A stretch of 64,000 bases of DNA from Halopenitus persicus (GTDB taxonomy: Archaea; Halobacteriota; Halobacteria; Halobacteriales; Haloferacaceae), in NCBI RefSeq assembly GCF_900107205.1, contig NZ_FNPC01000004.1:361942-425941 (forward strand), written 5' to 3'. This document shows positions 1-7,985 of this stretch, piece after piece. The position numbers and the translations under genes were made by a program. How positions within the stretch are numbered: the first letter of the stretch is position 1; every line of letters starts with the position of its first letter. The notes under the pieces were generated by a model that saw nothing but the letters and a program-made list of their open reading frames with translations, had not been told where the DNA came from and searched no databases.

Positions 1-2
1 TC

Positions 3-347
3 CTCGGCGTCGGGATGATCGGGGTGGCGATCCTCATCGGCGACGTCGTCAACGCGCTCACCCTGGCGTACAACCTGCTGACGGGCGCGATCTTCGTGCC
101 CCTGATGGCGGCGTTCTTCTGGCGCGGCGGTACCTGGCAGGGCGCCATCACGGCGATCCTCGGCAGTTCCGTCGTCGTCGTGTCGACGATGGCCGTCCAC
201 GGCTTCGGCTCGAACCGGCCGATCATCTACGGGCTCGTCGCCAGCCTCGTGCTCTTCGTGGGCGTCAGCCTGGTCACCGGCCCGCCGCCGCGCGAGAAGC
301 TCGAGGCCTGGCTCGAGAGCATCTCCGACGAGCCGTCGCTCGAGTAA
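3..347 (+). CDS. Sodium:solute symporter family permease, C-terminal part (5' end outside window)
   Basis: The reading frame is open from the first bases of the window and stops at 345-347, so only about the last 114 residues are present. It shows two or three strongly hydrophobic segments: one ending in 'LTLAYNLLTGAIFVPLMAAF', one around the VVVVSTMAVHGFGSN stretch, and a final one before the charged tail PPPREKLEAWLESISDEP. A helix with 'FFWRGGTWQGA' followed by short loops is typical of the last helices of SSS (sodium:solute symporter) carriers. The protein would sit in the cytoplasmic membrane. The substrate cannot be inferred from this fragment, and the family call rests on pattern memory of the C-terminus only. 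Confidence 0.6.
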   Translation, partial: LGVGMIGVAILIGDVVNALTLAYNLLTGAIFVPLMAAFFWRGGTWQGAITAILGSSVVVVSTMAVHGFGSNRPIIYGLVASLVLFVGVSLVTGPPPREKLEAWLESISDEPSLE

Positions 348-421
348 ACGAGCCGTTCAGCGGCAGGGACGCAGATATCTCCGGTCCGCCATTGGTATCT
401 CGCGTGTGTATACTCCTCAGC

Positions 422-502
422 TACTTACAATTGCAATGGAAAATGTAACTACTACGCGGAATTCGACGTGCTAGTTATATTTATACCCCATATTTGTAAG
501 TA
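422..502. repeat. AT-rich island with a 9-bp inverted repeat
   Basis: The gap between the symporter and the cyclase contains an AT-rich stretch (about 395-520) that is unlike its surroundings. The arms TACTTACAA (422-430) and TTGTAAGTA (494-502) are perfect inverted copies about 63 nt apart. A TATA-like TTATATTTATA lies between them (about 475-485) and could serve the cyclase gene. Function is unknown; an operator pair or the footprint of a lost element are both possible. Confidence 0.3.
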
Positions 503-605
503 ACCGCTGCCAAGAGCAATTTTCCAACGGTGAGGTCCGCTCCGCGATCAGGTGGGGACTGTTCCGATCCGAAACTCCTTGCTCGACCCTATCCAGAGAC
601 ACCAT

Positions 606-1301
606 ATGCCCGGCTCGCCCGACTCACCCCACGCGTATCGCGACCTCTCACAGCCGATCGAGACCGGAATGCCGACGTTTCCCGGCGATCCGCCGGTCGA
701 ACTCGCGCCGGCCGCGACGATCGAGGACGACGGCGCCGCGGTCCACGAACTGCGCTGCGGCAGCCACACGGGCACCCACATCGACGCGCCGAGCCACACC
801 GAGCCCGGCGGGGCGACCCTCGACGACCGCCCGATCGGCGAGTACGTCTTCGACGCGCGGTTCATCGACGTCACGCTCTGTACGGATCGTGACGCCATCG
901 GCATCGAGGCTCTCCCGGATCGCGACGTGCTCGCGGCCGCCGACGTCCTCGTGGTTCGAACCGGCTGGGACGCTCACTGGACCGACGATCGCTACCGCGA
1001 CCATCCGTACGTGACCCCGGCGGCAGCACGACGACTCCGCGAGGCCGACTGCGGGGTCGCGGTCGACGCGCTCAATCCGGACCCCACGCCCTCCGAGAAC
1101 GCCGGCAGTGACGCCGGCAGTGACATCGACGGCGAGCCGGACGGGTTCCCGGTTCACCACGTACTCCTCGGTGCCGATCTCCCGATCATCGAGAACCTCA
1201 CGAACCTGGCCGGTCTCCCCGACCGGTTCACCCTGTACGCCTTCCCGCTGCCGCTTATAAATGGCGACGGCGCGCCTGTGCGTGCGGTGGCATATTGGTG
1301 A
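606..1301 (+). CDS. Cyclase family protein (kynurenine formamidase-like metal hydrolase)
   Basis: 231 residues, the usual length of the cyclase/kynurenine formamidase family (PF04199). The diagnostic metal-binding motif HTGTHIDAPSH lies near residues 54-64, and the N-terminal motif DLSQPIETGMPTFPGD matches the family. Members hydrolyse N-formylkynurenine or other amide/lactone bonds using zinc or manganese. An ATG at 552 would add 18 residues that do not look like the family; the ATG at 606 leaves about ten residues before the conserved core and is preferred. An Asp/Ser/Gly-rich insert lies near residues 160-175. The next gene starts 140 nt downstream with its own TATA box, so the two are probably separate units. 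Substrate unknown. Confidence 0.85.
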   Translation: MPGSPDSPHAYRDLSQPIETGMPTFPGDPPVELAPAATIEDDGAAVHELRCGSHTGTHIDAPSHTEPGGATLDDRPIGEYVFDARFIDVTLCTDRDAIGIEALPDRDVLAAADVLVVRTGWDAHWTDDRYRDHPYVTPAAARRLREADCGVAVDALNPDPTPSENAGSDAGSDIDGEPDGFPVHHVLLGADLPIIENLTNLAGLPDRFTLYAFPLPLINGDGAPVRAVAYW

Positions 1302-1408
1302 GGTGGAAGTGTCGGGAAACTGTTCGCTCAATGAGGACGTATTCGATATCCCCCTTGTGAACCGTCTCTCGGTCGTCACGGATCCGGGACGCGTGCCCTC
1401 CACCGATC

Positions 1409-1417
1409 CGCTTATGG
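1409..1417 (+). promoter_or_regulatory. TATA box of the ECF transporter S-component gene
   Basis: CGCTTATGG lies 25-33 nt before the ATG at 1442, the spacing expected for a leaderless haloarchaeal transcript. Confidence 0.4.
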
Positions 1418-1441
1418 TTCTTCCTCGTAACCTCTCGGCCG

Positions 1442-2248
1442 ATGCGCGAAATATTCACGATGTGGCGTGACACGCGGATGATCATGCTCGTCGCCGTGGT
1501 CGCGGCGGTGTACGCGGCGGTGCTCATCCCGTTCCAGACCTTTCAGATCATTCCCGGCATCACCAGCATCCGACCGGCGAACGTCTTCCCCGTCATCTTC
1601 GGGATCATGTTCGGTCCCGCGGCGGCGTGGGGGTCGGCGATCGGGAACCTGATCGGCGACATCTTCGGCGGGACCTTCGGCCCCGGCAGCGTCGGCGGGT
1701 TCATCGGGAACTTCACGTTCGGCCTGCTCGGCTACAAGCTGTGGGGCAACCTCACCCCGCTGTCCTCGCGGGTCGAGCCCGACTTCCGCGAGAACGCCGG
1801 CGTCCAGCTGGCCGAGTACGTCGTCATCGCGGTCGCCGCCTCCGCGGCGTGTGCCGTGATCATCTCGTGGGTCGTCGACCTGCTGGGGCTCGTTCCCTTC
1901 GCCGTCCTCGGCCCGACGATCCTGATCAACAACACGATCGCGGCGGTCGTGCTCGGTCCGCCGCTTTTGTACCTGACGTACCCGCGGCTCAAGGAGATGG
2001 GCCTGCTCTACCCCGACCTGCTCCGCGCGGAGGACCTCTCGAGCGCCGGGTCGAACCTGAACCCCATCGCGGCGTGGGGGCTGGTCGTCGTGCCGCTGGT
2101 CTGGCTCGGCGTCGGGTTCCTCCTCAGCACGGGCGCCGGCGCCGGCCTCACGAGCGTCACCGCGCTCGGCGCGGTCGGTATCGTGGTTCTGGCCGCCTGC
2201 GCGGTCATCGTGGGCGAGCGACTCTCGACGATCGTCGGCCGGGCCTGA
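1442..2248 (+). CDS. ECF transporter substrate-binding (S) component, QueT-like
   Basis: 268 residues, nearly all hydrophobic, with about six to eight membrane segments. The first half contains PGITSIRPANVFPVIFG, then a Gly-rich stretch around WGSAIGNLIGDIFGGTFGPG, resembling QueT-type S components of energy-coupling factor (ECF) vitamin transporters. S components bind a vitamin or precursor in the membrane and hand it to the ATPase/EcfT motor. The two genes that follow encode exactly that motor, which supports the call. The Gly-rich stretch repeats the IGN(L/F) pattern twice. The substrate cannot be deduced from sequence: a queuosine precursor is suggested only by family resemblance, and cobalamin or another vitamin remains possible. 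Confidence 0.7.
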   Translation: MREIFTMWRDTRMIMLVAVVAAVYAAVLIPFQTFQIIPGITSIRPANVFPVIFGIMFGPAAAWGSAIGNLIGDIFGGTFGPGSVGGFIGNFTFGLLGYKLWGNLTPLSSRVEPDFRENAGVQLAEYVVIAVAASAACAVIISWVVDLLGLVPFAVLGPTILINNTIAAVVLGPPLLYLTYPRLKEMGLLYPDLLRAEDLSSAGSNLNPIAAWGLVVVPLVWLGVGFLLSTGAGAGLTSVTALGAVGIVVLAACAVIVGERLSTIVGRA

Positions 2249-2370
2249 TCCGGGCGTTGACGGACGTCGCCGTCGAACCCCGCTGACCGTCGACCGCGGT
2301 CGGCGCCGCCCCGACGATCGATCCGAGTCGAAACAGCTACCCGGGCGGCCTCGTTTTGGACAGATATCCA

Positions 2371-4389
2371 ATGACGGACGAGGAAGACGGTATCGCGGCC
2401 CGGCTCCGAAACGTGGTCTTCTCCTACGACCGGGACGAGACGCTTCCCGACCCCGAGACCCTCGACACCACCGACGTCGACCCCGACGATCGCGAGGGAC
2501 CCGTCCTCCGGGGCGTCGACCTCGACGTTCCGGCCGGCTCCTTCACGGTCGTGATGGGCGCCTCCGGCGGCGGAAAGTCCACGCTGCTCCGGACGCTCAA
2601 CGCGATCATTCCGGACTTCATCACCGGCTCCTTCGACGGGGAGGTCGACGTGCTCGAGCGCGACGTCACCGCCACGCGCGTCAGCGAGATGGCGACCGAC
2701 GTCGGGATGCTCCTCCAGGACTACGAGGCGCAGCTGTTCGGCACCAGCGTCGCGGCCGAGGTGGCCTTCGGTCCCGAGAACCTCGCGGTCCCGCCCGCGG
2801 AGATCGACGACCGGATCGACGACACGCTCCGGCTTGCCGGCCTGGAGTCACTCGACCGCCGACGGGAGCCCTCCGGGCTCTCGGGCGGACAGAAACAGCG
2901 GCTCGTCTTCGCGGGCGTGGCCGCGATGCACCCGCGGCTGCTCGTCCTCGACGAGCCGACCAGCGACCTGGACCCGTCCGGGACCCGCGAGCTGCTCTCG
3001 GCGATCGGCTCGTTGGCCGGCGCGAACCTCGACCGGAGTCCCGGCGCGTCCGAGACGGCCGTCGCCGCGGACGCGGACTGGGACGGTCCCGAGACGATCG
3101 TGATGGTGACCCACAAGATCGAGGAGGCGCTGCTGGCCGACCACGCGGTCCTCCTGCAGGGCGGCACCGTCTACCGGGAGGGGCCGGCCCGCGAGGTGTT
3201 CACCGACGTCGAGTCGCTGCGCGAATCCCGGGTCGCGATCCCGCCGCTCGTGGAGGCGTTCGACCGTCTCGACGTGCCGAACGAGGACCTGCCGCTGATC
3301 CCAGAGGAGGTTCCCGCGGCCGCCGCCGACCACGGGCTGACGTGGACGCCGCCGGCCCGGGCTGACGGGGAACCGTCGACGTCCGGGTCGGCGGGCACGA
3401 CCGACGCGCCGAGTGCTGCTGGCCCCGCGGACGCTCCGGGCGCCCCGGCCGATACCGGAACGGACCTCGGCGACCCGATCTTCGAGCTGGAGGACGTCGT
3501 CTTCGAGTACGAGACCGACCGGGGGCCGGTCCGGGCCGTCGACGGGATCTCGCTGACGGTCCGGGAGGGCGAGGTGCTCGCGCTGGTGGGCCACAACGGC
3601 TCGGGGAAGACGACGCTCGCGAAACACCTCAACGGGCTCCACGAGCCCGACGCCGGCAGCGTCAGGTACGACGGCCGGGAGGTCGCGGACTACTCGATGG
3701 CCGGGATCGGCCGCGACGTCGGCTACGTCTTCCAGAACCCGGACCACCAGATCTTCGCGGACACGGTGCGCGAGGAGGTCGCGTTCGGCCCGGAGAACTT
3801 CGGGCTCGAGGGCGAGGAGCTCGACCGGCGCGTGCGCGAGGCGCTCGAGACCGTCGAGCTGGACGGCCTCGAGGAGGCGGACCCCTTCGCGTTCTCGAAG
3901 GGCCAGCGCCAGCGGGTCGCGCTCGCGGGCATCCTCGCGACCGACCCCGAGGTGATCGTCTTCGACGAGCCGACGACCGGCCTCGACGCGACCCAGCAGG
4001 AGCGGTTCATGCAGCTCGTCGCGAAACTCAACCGCGAGGAGTCGGTCACCGTGGTGATGGTCACCCACTCGATGGACACGGTCGCGCGATACGCTCCCAG
4101 AACGGCCGTGCTCAAGCACGGGCGGGTCGTCTTCGACAGCAGCACGCGAGAGCTGTTCGCCGACGCCGACCTGCTGGCCGACAACGACCTCCAGCCGCCA
4201 CACGTCGTCGAGGCGTCCCACGAGCTGGCGAGCGCGGCCGGGATCGACGACGCGCTGCCAGCCCTGTCGATCGACGAGCTCGTGGCCGGATTGGAAACCG
4301 GCACGGCAGCGAATGGGAAAGAGACGGCGACTGACGCGGCGACGGAGACGGCAACTGATGCGGCGACCGATCCGGAGGTGGACCGATGA
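2371..4389 (+). CDS. ECF transporter ATPase, two ABC domains in one chain
   Basis: 672 residues with two complete ABC ATPase modules, a fused form of EcfA and EcfA'. Module 1 has a Walker A GASGGGKST near residue 65, signature LSGGQKQR near 170 and Walker B LLVLDEPTSDLD. Module 2 has GHNGSGKTT near 408, Walker B VIVFDEPTTGLD, and a signature changed to FSKGQRQR near 508. An acidic, Ala/Pro-rich linker of roughly 60 residues joins them. The chain powers ECF vitamin transport at the cytoplasmic membrane face. A TTG five codons upstream is possible, but the ATG at 2371 is preferred. The gene overlaps the EcfT gene by four bases (ATGA), indicating translational coupling. The tail is Ala/Thr/Asp-rich with near repeats. 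Confidence 0.88.
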   Translation: MTDEEDGIAARLRNVVFSYDRDETLPDPETLDTTDVDPDDREGPVLRGVDLDVPAGSFTVVMGASGGGKSTLLRTLNAIIPDFITGSFDGEVDVLERDVTATRVSEMATDVGMLLQDYEAQLFGTSVAAEVAFGPENLAVPPAEIDDRIDDTLRLAGLESLDRRREPSGLSGGQKQRLVFAGVAAMHPRLLVLDEPTSDLDPSGTRELLSAIGSLAGANLDRSPGASETAVAADADWDGPETIVMVTHKIEEALLADHAVLLQGGTVYREGPAREVFTDVESLRESRVAIPPLVEAFDRLDVPNEDLPLIPEEVPAAAADHGLTWTPPARADGEPSTSGSAGTTDAPSAAGPADAPGAPADTGTDLGDPIFELEDVVFEYETDRGPVRAVDGISLTVREGEVLALVGHNGSGKTTLAKHLNGLHEPDAGSVRYDGREVADYSMAGIGRDVGYVFQNPDHQIFADTVREEVAFGPENFGLEGEELDRRVREALETVELDGLEEADPFAFSKGQRQRVALAGILATDPEVIVFDEPTTGLDATQQERFMQLVAKLNREESVTVVMVTHSMDTVARYAPRTAVLKHGRVVFDSSTRELFADADLLADNDLQPPHVVEASHELASAAGIDDALPALSIDELVAGLETGTAANGKETATDAATETATDAATDPEVDR

Positions 4390-5168
4390 GCGCGACCTCG
4401 CTGTACGTCGACCGCGGGACGTGGATCCACCGGCTGGACGCGCGCAGCACCCTCGCGTTCGTGCTGGCGATCTTCGTTTCGGGATACATCTTCGACGACC
4501 CGCGGTTCGCGGCGGTCCCGCTCGTGGTGGCCTTCGTCTCCCTGGTCGCGGTCGGCGGGTGGCCCAACTTCAAGCGGCTCTCGCCGATCGTCGCCGCGCT
4601 GTTCGTCGTCGGGCTCGTCGTCTGGCCGCTGTTCACCGGCCCGGGCGGCCCGACCGTGATCGACCTCGGCCCGCTCGTGCTCTCCGAGCGCGAGCTGCTG
4701 TTCGCGCTGGGCCGCTCCGAGCGCATCGCCGTCTTCATCGTCGGCGGGCTGTTGTTCGTGACGACGACCTCGAACGAGGAGATCGTCAGCGGGATGCGCC
4801 AGCTCGGCGTCCCGTTCGCGTTCTGTTTCGCGGTCGGCACGGCGCTCCGGCTGTTCCCGACGTTCATCGACGCCGCCGGGACGGTCAAGCAGGCCCAGGA
4901 GGCGCGCGGACTCGACCTCTCGGACGGCAACCTGATCGAGCGGCTCCGCAGCTTCGTGCCGCTGCTCGTGCCGGTCTTCATGACCGCCTTCCGGAACGTC
5001 AACACCCAGTCGATGGCGCTTGAGGCCCGCGGGTTCGACACCCGCCGCGACCGGACCTTCTACGGCGCCAGCTCGATGGGCGGCGTCGACTGGGTCGTCA
5101 CGGTCGCCTCCCTGGCCGTGATCGTCGGGGTCGTCGCGCTGCGGCTCGCCGGGTACGGTACTTTATAG
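4386..5168 (+). CDS. ECF transporter transmembrane component EcfT
   Basis: 260 residues with four to six membrane helices. It carries the two Ala-Arg-Gly coupling motifs of EcfT/CbiQ proteins (QAQEARGLDLS near residue 175 and ALEARGFDTRRDRTFYG near 210), which contact the ATPases. The start overlaps the ATPase stop by four bases. It links the double ATPase to the S component encoded two genes upstream. It ends beside a 36-bp tandem repeat region. Confidence 0.88.
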   Translation: MSATSLYVDRGTWIHRLDARSTLAFVLAIFVSGYIFDDPRFAAVPLVVAFVSLVAVGGWPNFKRLSPIVAALFVVGLVVWPLFTGPGGPTVIDLGPLVLSERELLFALGRSERIAVFIVGGLLFVTTTSNEEIVSGMRQLGVPFAFCFAVGTALRLFPTFIDAAGTVKQAQEARGLDLSDGNLIERLRSFVPLLVPVFMTAFRNVNTQSMALEARGFDTRRDRTFYGASSMGGVDWVVTVASLAVIVGVVALRLAGYGTL

Positions 5169-5194
5169 ACCATTTAAACCTCGTCCGCCTCTTC

Positions 5195-5329
5195 TCCCCC
5201 ACCTCCGGCTTCTCCCCCTCCTCCTGCTTCTCACCCTTCTCCCGCTTCTTCCCCTTCTCCTGCTTCTCACCCTCCTCCAGCTTCTTCGGCTTCTCCTGCT
5301 TCTCACCCTCCTCCAGCTTCTTCGGCTTC
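5195..5329. repeat. 36-bp tandem repeat, about 3.75 copies, at the 3' end of the small membrane protein gene
   Basis: Copies lie at 5195-5230, 5231-5266, 5267-5302 and 5303-5329 (27 bases of the fourth). The last two are identical over those 27 bases and the first two are diverged. Read on the minus strand, the unit is 12 codons of Glu/Ala/Gly. In three copies the last codon is TGA. In the 5195-5230 copy the matching codon is GGA, and that frame runs on to a TAA near 5175. The array therefore looks like an expanded, formerly coding acidic tail. Confidence 0.85.
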
Positions 5330-5539
5330 CCCCTCAGTCGACGATTCCCTGGGAAGTTCCCGTCGCCGCGAGAGATACACGGGGATCACGATCAGGCCGC
5401 CGGTCGGGATCAGGATTCCCAGCCAGTAGATCTCCGGGTTCTCCAGTCCGAGCCGACGGGCGTCGAGGTAGACGATCGCGGCGATGGGAATCTGCACGAC
5501 CAGGAGGGCGAGGAGAACGAGGACCACGAGTTCGGGCAT
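5303..5539 (-). CDS. Small membrane protein, PLDc_N-like
   Basis: 78 residues from the ATG at 5539; a GTG at 5566 would add nine. There are two hydrophobic segments: one directly after the start (ELVVLVLLALLVVQIPIAA) and one containing WLGILIPTGGLIVIPVYL followed by SRRR, which would anchor a two-helix protein in the membrane. The pattern of a short loop, 'YWLGI' and a second helix ending in basic residues resembles the PLDc_N domain found in many small haloarchaeal membrane proteins. A TATA-like TTTATAAG at about 5585-5592 favours the ATG start. The C-terminus is an acidic Glu/Ala/Gly tail made of one copy of the adjacent 36-bp repeat. Function unknown. Confidence 0.6.
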   Translation of the reverse strand: MPELVVLVLLALLVVQIPIAAIVYLDARRLGLENPEIYWLGILIPTGGLIVIPVYLSRRRELPRESSTEGEAEEAGGG

Positions 5540-5620
5540 TCCACGTCGGATGACGGCTCCCGACACAAAAACGGTGGCTTCCGGATTTATAAGGAATACC
5601 GACTATTCGAACGCCGATAT

Positions 5621-6862
5621 TTAAAAGCTGCTCCCCTCGTGTCGCCAGTCGGTGGCGTACTCGCGCTGGGACTCGATCATCTCGTCGATCGTGACGTCGA
5701 GGGTCTCGAGCTTCCGCTCGGCGACCTTTCGGTCGAGCCGGTCCGGGATCGCGTAGGCGCCGGGGGTGAGATCGCGGGTCTCGACGATCAGATCGTAGGC
5801 GGCGACGAACATCATCGAGTGGGTCGTGTCGATCACCTCGGCGGGGTGGCCCTGGCTGTACGGGCCGGTGAGGTTCACGAGCCGCCCCTCGGCGAGCAGG
5901 TTCAGGTCGCGGCCGTCGGGCATGTGGTACCGGGTGACGCCCTCCTTCGGGGTCGACGTGTCGCTCGCGAGATCCTCGAGCGCGTCGACGTCGATCTCGA
6001 CGTCGAAGTGGCCGGCGTTGGCGAGCTGGACGCCGTCGGCCATCGCCTCGAAATGCTCCTTCCGGATGACGTCGCGGTTGCCGGTCGTCGTGATGAACAG
6101 GTCGCCGACCGCGGCGGCCTCGGCCATCGACATCACGCGATGGCCGTCCATGTGCGCCTCCAGGGCCTTCCGGGGGTCGACCTCGGTGACGATCGTCTGG
6201 GCGCCCATTCCGCGTGCCTTACGCGCGATCCCGCGGCCGCAGTAGCCGTAGCCGGCCACGACGACGTCCTTGCCCGAGAGGATCGTGTTCGAGGTGATCG
6301 CGATGTTCGTGAGCGCGGACTCGCCGGTCCCGTGGACGTTGTCGAAGAAGTGCTTCATCGGCGTGTCGTTGACGGTGTAGACCGGGAACTCCAACACGCC
6401 CTCCTCCTCCATCGCCTCGACGCGGGTGATCCCGGCGGTCGTCTGCTCGCCGCCGCCGATCACGTCCGCCGCGACGTCGGGGTGGTCGGCGTGGACCTTC
6501 GCGATGAGCTCGCAGCCGTCGTCGAGGATGAAGTCGGGCTCGTTCTCGAGCAGCTCGTGCTGTTGGTCGTTGAACTCCTCGTCGGTCATTCCCTCCCAGG
6601 CGAAGGCGGTGACGCCGTCCATCGCGTCGAGCGCCTCGACGACGTCGCCGTGGGTCGACTGGGGCTCGCTCGGCGTAAAGAGCACGTCCGCGCCCGCGGC
6701 GTGCAGCGTCTCGACCAGGATCCCGCTTTTCGCCTCGAGGTGCGTCGCGACGGCCACGGTGTGACCCGCGAGGGGTTCCTCGTCGCCGTACTCGTCCTGG
6801 AACGACCGGAGGATCGGACAGTAGTCGCGCGCCCACGTCAACGGATCCGTCTGCTGACTCAT
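5621..6862 (-). CDS. ahcY: Adenosylhomocysteinase (S-adenosyl-L-homocysteine hydrolase)
   Basis: 413 residues, normal for archaeal enzymes. It splits S-adenosylhomocysteine to adenosine and homocysteine with bound NAD. The Rossmann motif GYGYCGRGIARKARGMGA sits near residue 204, followed by acidic EVDPRKALEAHMDG. Other family blocks are DDGCELIA, a VHGTGESALTNI block and the C-terminal Ile/Met-rich region. The ATG at 6862 gives the start MSQQTDPLTW; an upstream in-frame start at 6901 would add 13 unlikely residues. The enzyme removes the inhibitory by-product of SAM-dependent methylations, which fits the many methyltransferases in the cobalamin operon a kilobase away, although the gene is a general housekeeping one. 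Confidence 0.95.
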   Translation of the reverse strand: MSQQTDPLTWARDYCPILRSFQDEYGDEEPLAGHTVAVATHLEAKSGILVETLHAAGADVLFTPSEPQSTHGDVVEALDAMDGVTAFAWEGMTDEEFNDQQHELLENEPDFILDDGCELIAKVHADHPDVAADVIGGGEQTTAGITRVEAMEEEGVLEFPVYTVNDTPMKHFFDNVHGTGESALTNIAITSNTILSGKDVVVAGYGYCGRGIARKARGMGAQTIVTEVDPRKALEAHMDGHRVMSMAEAAAVGDLFITTTGNRDVIRKEHFEAMADGVQLANAGHFDVEIDVDALEDLASDTSTPKEGVTRYHMPDGRDLNLLAEGRLVNLTGPYSQGHPAEVIDTTHSMMFVAAYDLIVETRDLTPGAYAIPDRLDRKVAERKLETLDVTIDEMIESQREYATDWRHEGSSF

Positions 6863-7021
6863 ATCCGGCCCATTCGCGCCGGCGGTCAAATAGCTGGCCA
6901 CTTCCGGCGAGGACGACCTCGAAGCCGACCGCTTCCGGCGACGGGGCTGGTGAGTTCGATCAGCCGAACCGAGTCGCCGGACTCGTCCCCGATGGCGTCC
7001 GCAACGCCGATCGGCTGCGGA

Positions 7022-7837
7022 TCACTCCTCGGCGGCGTCGACGACCTCGTAGCTCACGTTGCCCTCGCGGAGCTCGTCCGTGTGCGCCGACAGCCGGGTC
7101 GCGGTGGCGAGCAACAGCACGTCGAGTCCCTTGGTGGCCGCCTCCTGGACCGCCGCCGCGCTCCCGAACCGGACGTCCGGCTCCAGGTCCGCGTCGGTCG
7201 CGGCGACCAGCGCCTCGACGCCCGCGACCGCGAGCAGGTCGTGGTCGGCGGCAAGCTCCCGGAGCCGGTCCGGATCCACGGTCCGGCTCCCGCCGTCGCG
7301 CACGTGCGGGATCGACACGGCGGTGACGGTCCCGAGGTCGTACTCGACGACGCCCTGGAAGTTCGTGATCCCGACGTCGCCGCCGGCGTCCGCGTCGGTC
7401 ACGGCGACCGCGGTCGCGCCGCCGGTGTCGCCGGCCATCGCCCGGAGCACGCCGTCGCGCATCGTCAGCGAGACGGTTTCGCCCTCGGCGACGTCGGTCG
7501 TGGCGATCGCGGTCTCCACCTCGACCTGTCCGATCACGTCCTCGGAGACGTGCTGGATGAACCCCCGAAGCTCCTCGGTCTGGGAGATCAGCCAGTCGAC
7601 GCCCTCCTTGGTCACCTCGTAGCGCCCCCGGCCGTGTTTCTCCACGTAGTCCTGCTCGATCAGGTCCCCGAGATAGTCGCTGACCGCCTGGGCGGTGATG
7701 CCGATCGCGTCGGCGACCTCCCGCTGGTTGACCGCCGGCTGTCGCTCGGCGATCTCCACCAGGATCTGATATCTGGTGGCGTTGCGCTTGCTCCGAAGTA
7801 CGCCGAACTCCTCGGACTCCGCCGCGTGGTCCGCCAT
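7022..7837 (-). CDS. Winged-helix transcriptional regulator, divergent from the cobalamin operon
   Basis: 271 residues. Residues about 12-70 form a winged helix: LRSKRNATRYQILVEIAER, then QREVADAIGITAQAVSDYLGDLIEQ as helix-turn-helix, then a wing GRGRYEVTKEG. The remaining 200 residues form one or more ligand-binding or regulatory domains of no family I can name with confidence, with repeated 'AVAVTDADAGGDVG' and 'LLAVAGVEALVAATDADL' patterns that look like alternating beta/alpha units. It is conserved-looking and has no low-complexity insert. The gene faces cbiT across a 148-nt AT-rich spacer holding inverted repeats, so control of the cobalamin operon is a reasonable inference but unproven. 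Confidence 0.8.
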   Translation of the reverse strand: MADHAAESEEFGVLRSKRNATRYQILVEIAERQPAVNQREVADAIGITAQAVSDYLGDLIEQDYVEKHGRGRYEVTKEGVDWLISQTEELRGFIQHVSEDVIGQVEVETAIATTDVAEGETVSLTMRDGVLRAMAGDTGGATAVAVTDADAGGDVGITNFQGVVEYDLGTVTAVSIPHVRDGGSRTVDPDRLRELAADHDLLAVAGVEALVAATDADLEPDVRFGSAAAVQEAATKGLDVLLLATATRLSAHTDELREGNVSYEVVDAAEE

Positions 7838-7918
7838 CGTCGGACCTCCGGGCGGTGAACGCAAATATCTTTGGTCTATTCCGCCCACGTTTGCGCTCTC
7901 GACCCCTCTTCGCGCCAG

Positions 7919-7960
7919 TTAGACAAATGAATTAGTCCTAAAACAACCAAAATTGTTTTA
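7919..7960 (+). promoter_or_regulatory. Putative operator and core promoter of the cobalamin operon
   Basis: The spacer before cbiT holds TTAGACAAA (7919-7927) and a perfect inverted repeat with arms TAAAACAA (7939-7946) and TTGTTTTA (7953-7960) around a six-base centre. The right arm plus the following bases (TTGTTTTACGG) lies 24-33 nt before the ATG at 7986, where a TATA element would be, so a bound protein would block initiation. TTAGA(C/T)A motifs also occur before cobN/chlID and cbiX2. Confidence 0.45.
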
Positions 7961-7985
7961 CGGTCCACCCGAGTTGTCTCCATCG

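Noticed and set aside
1255..1263. TATA-like TTATAAATG near the end of the cyclase gene taken as a promoter with an ORF at 1261
   Set aside because: The ORF that would start at 1261 is 69 residues without motif, and the ECF gene has a closer TATA box.
5195..5329. CRISPR array suspected because of the 36-bp repeats
   Set aside because: Repeats are directly adjacent without spacers, and no cas gene is present.
5639..7858. A 739-residue ORF on the plus strand opposite ahcY and the regulator
   Set aside because: It is the antisense shadow of two well-supported genes; its sequence is Arg/Val/Gly-rich with no motif, as expected for high-GC reverse frames.
7953..7985. TTG start adding 11 residues to CbiT
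   Set aside because: The added residues overlap the promoter palindrome and do not match the family; the ATG at 7986 fits both.
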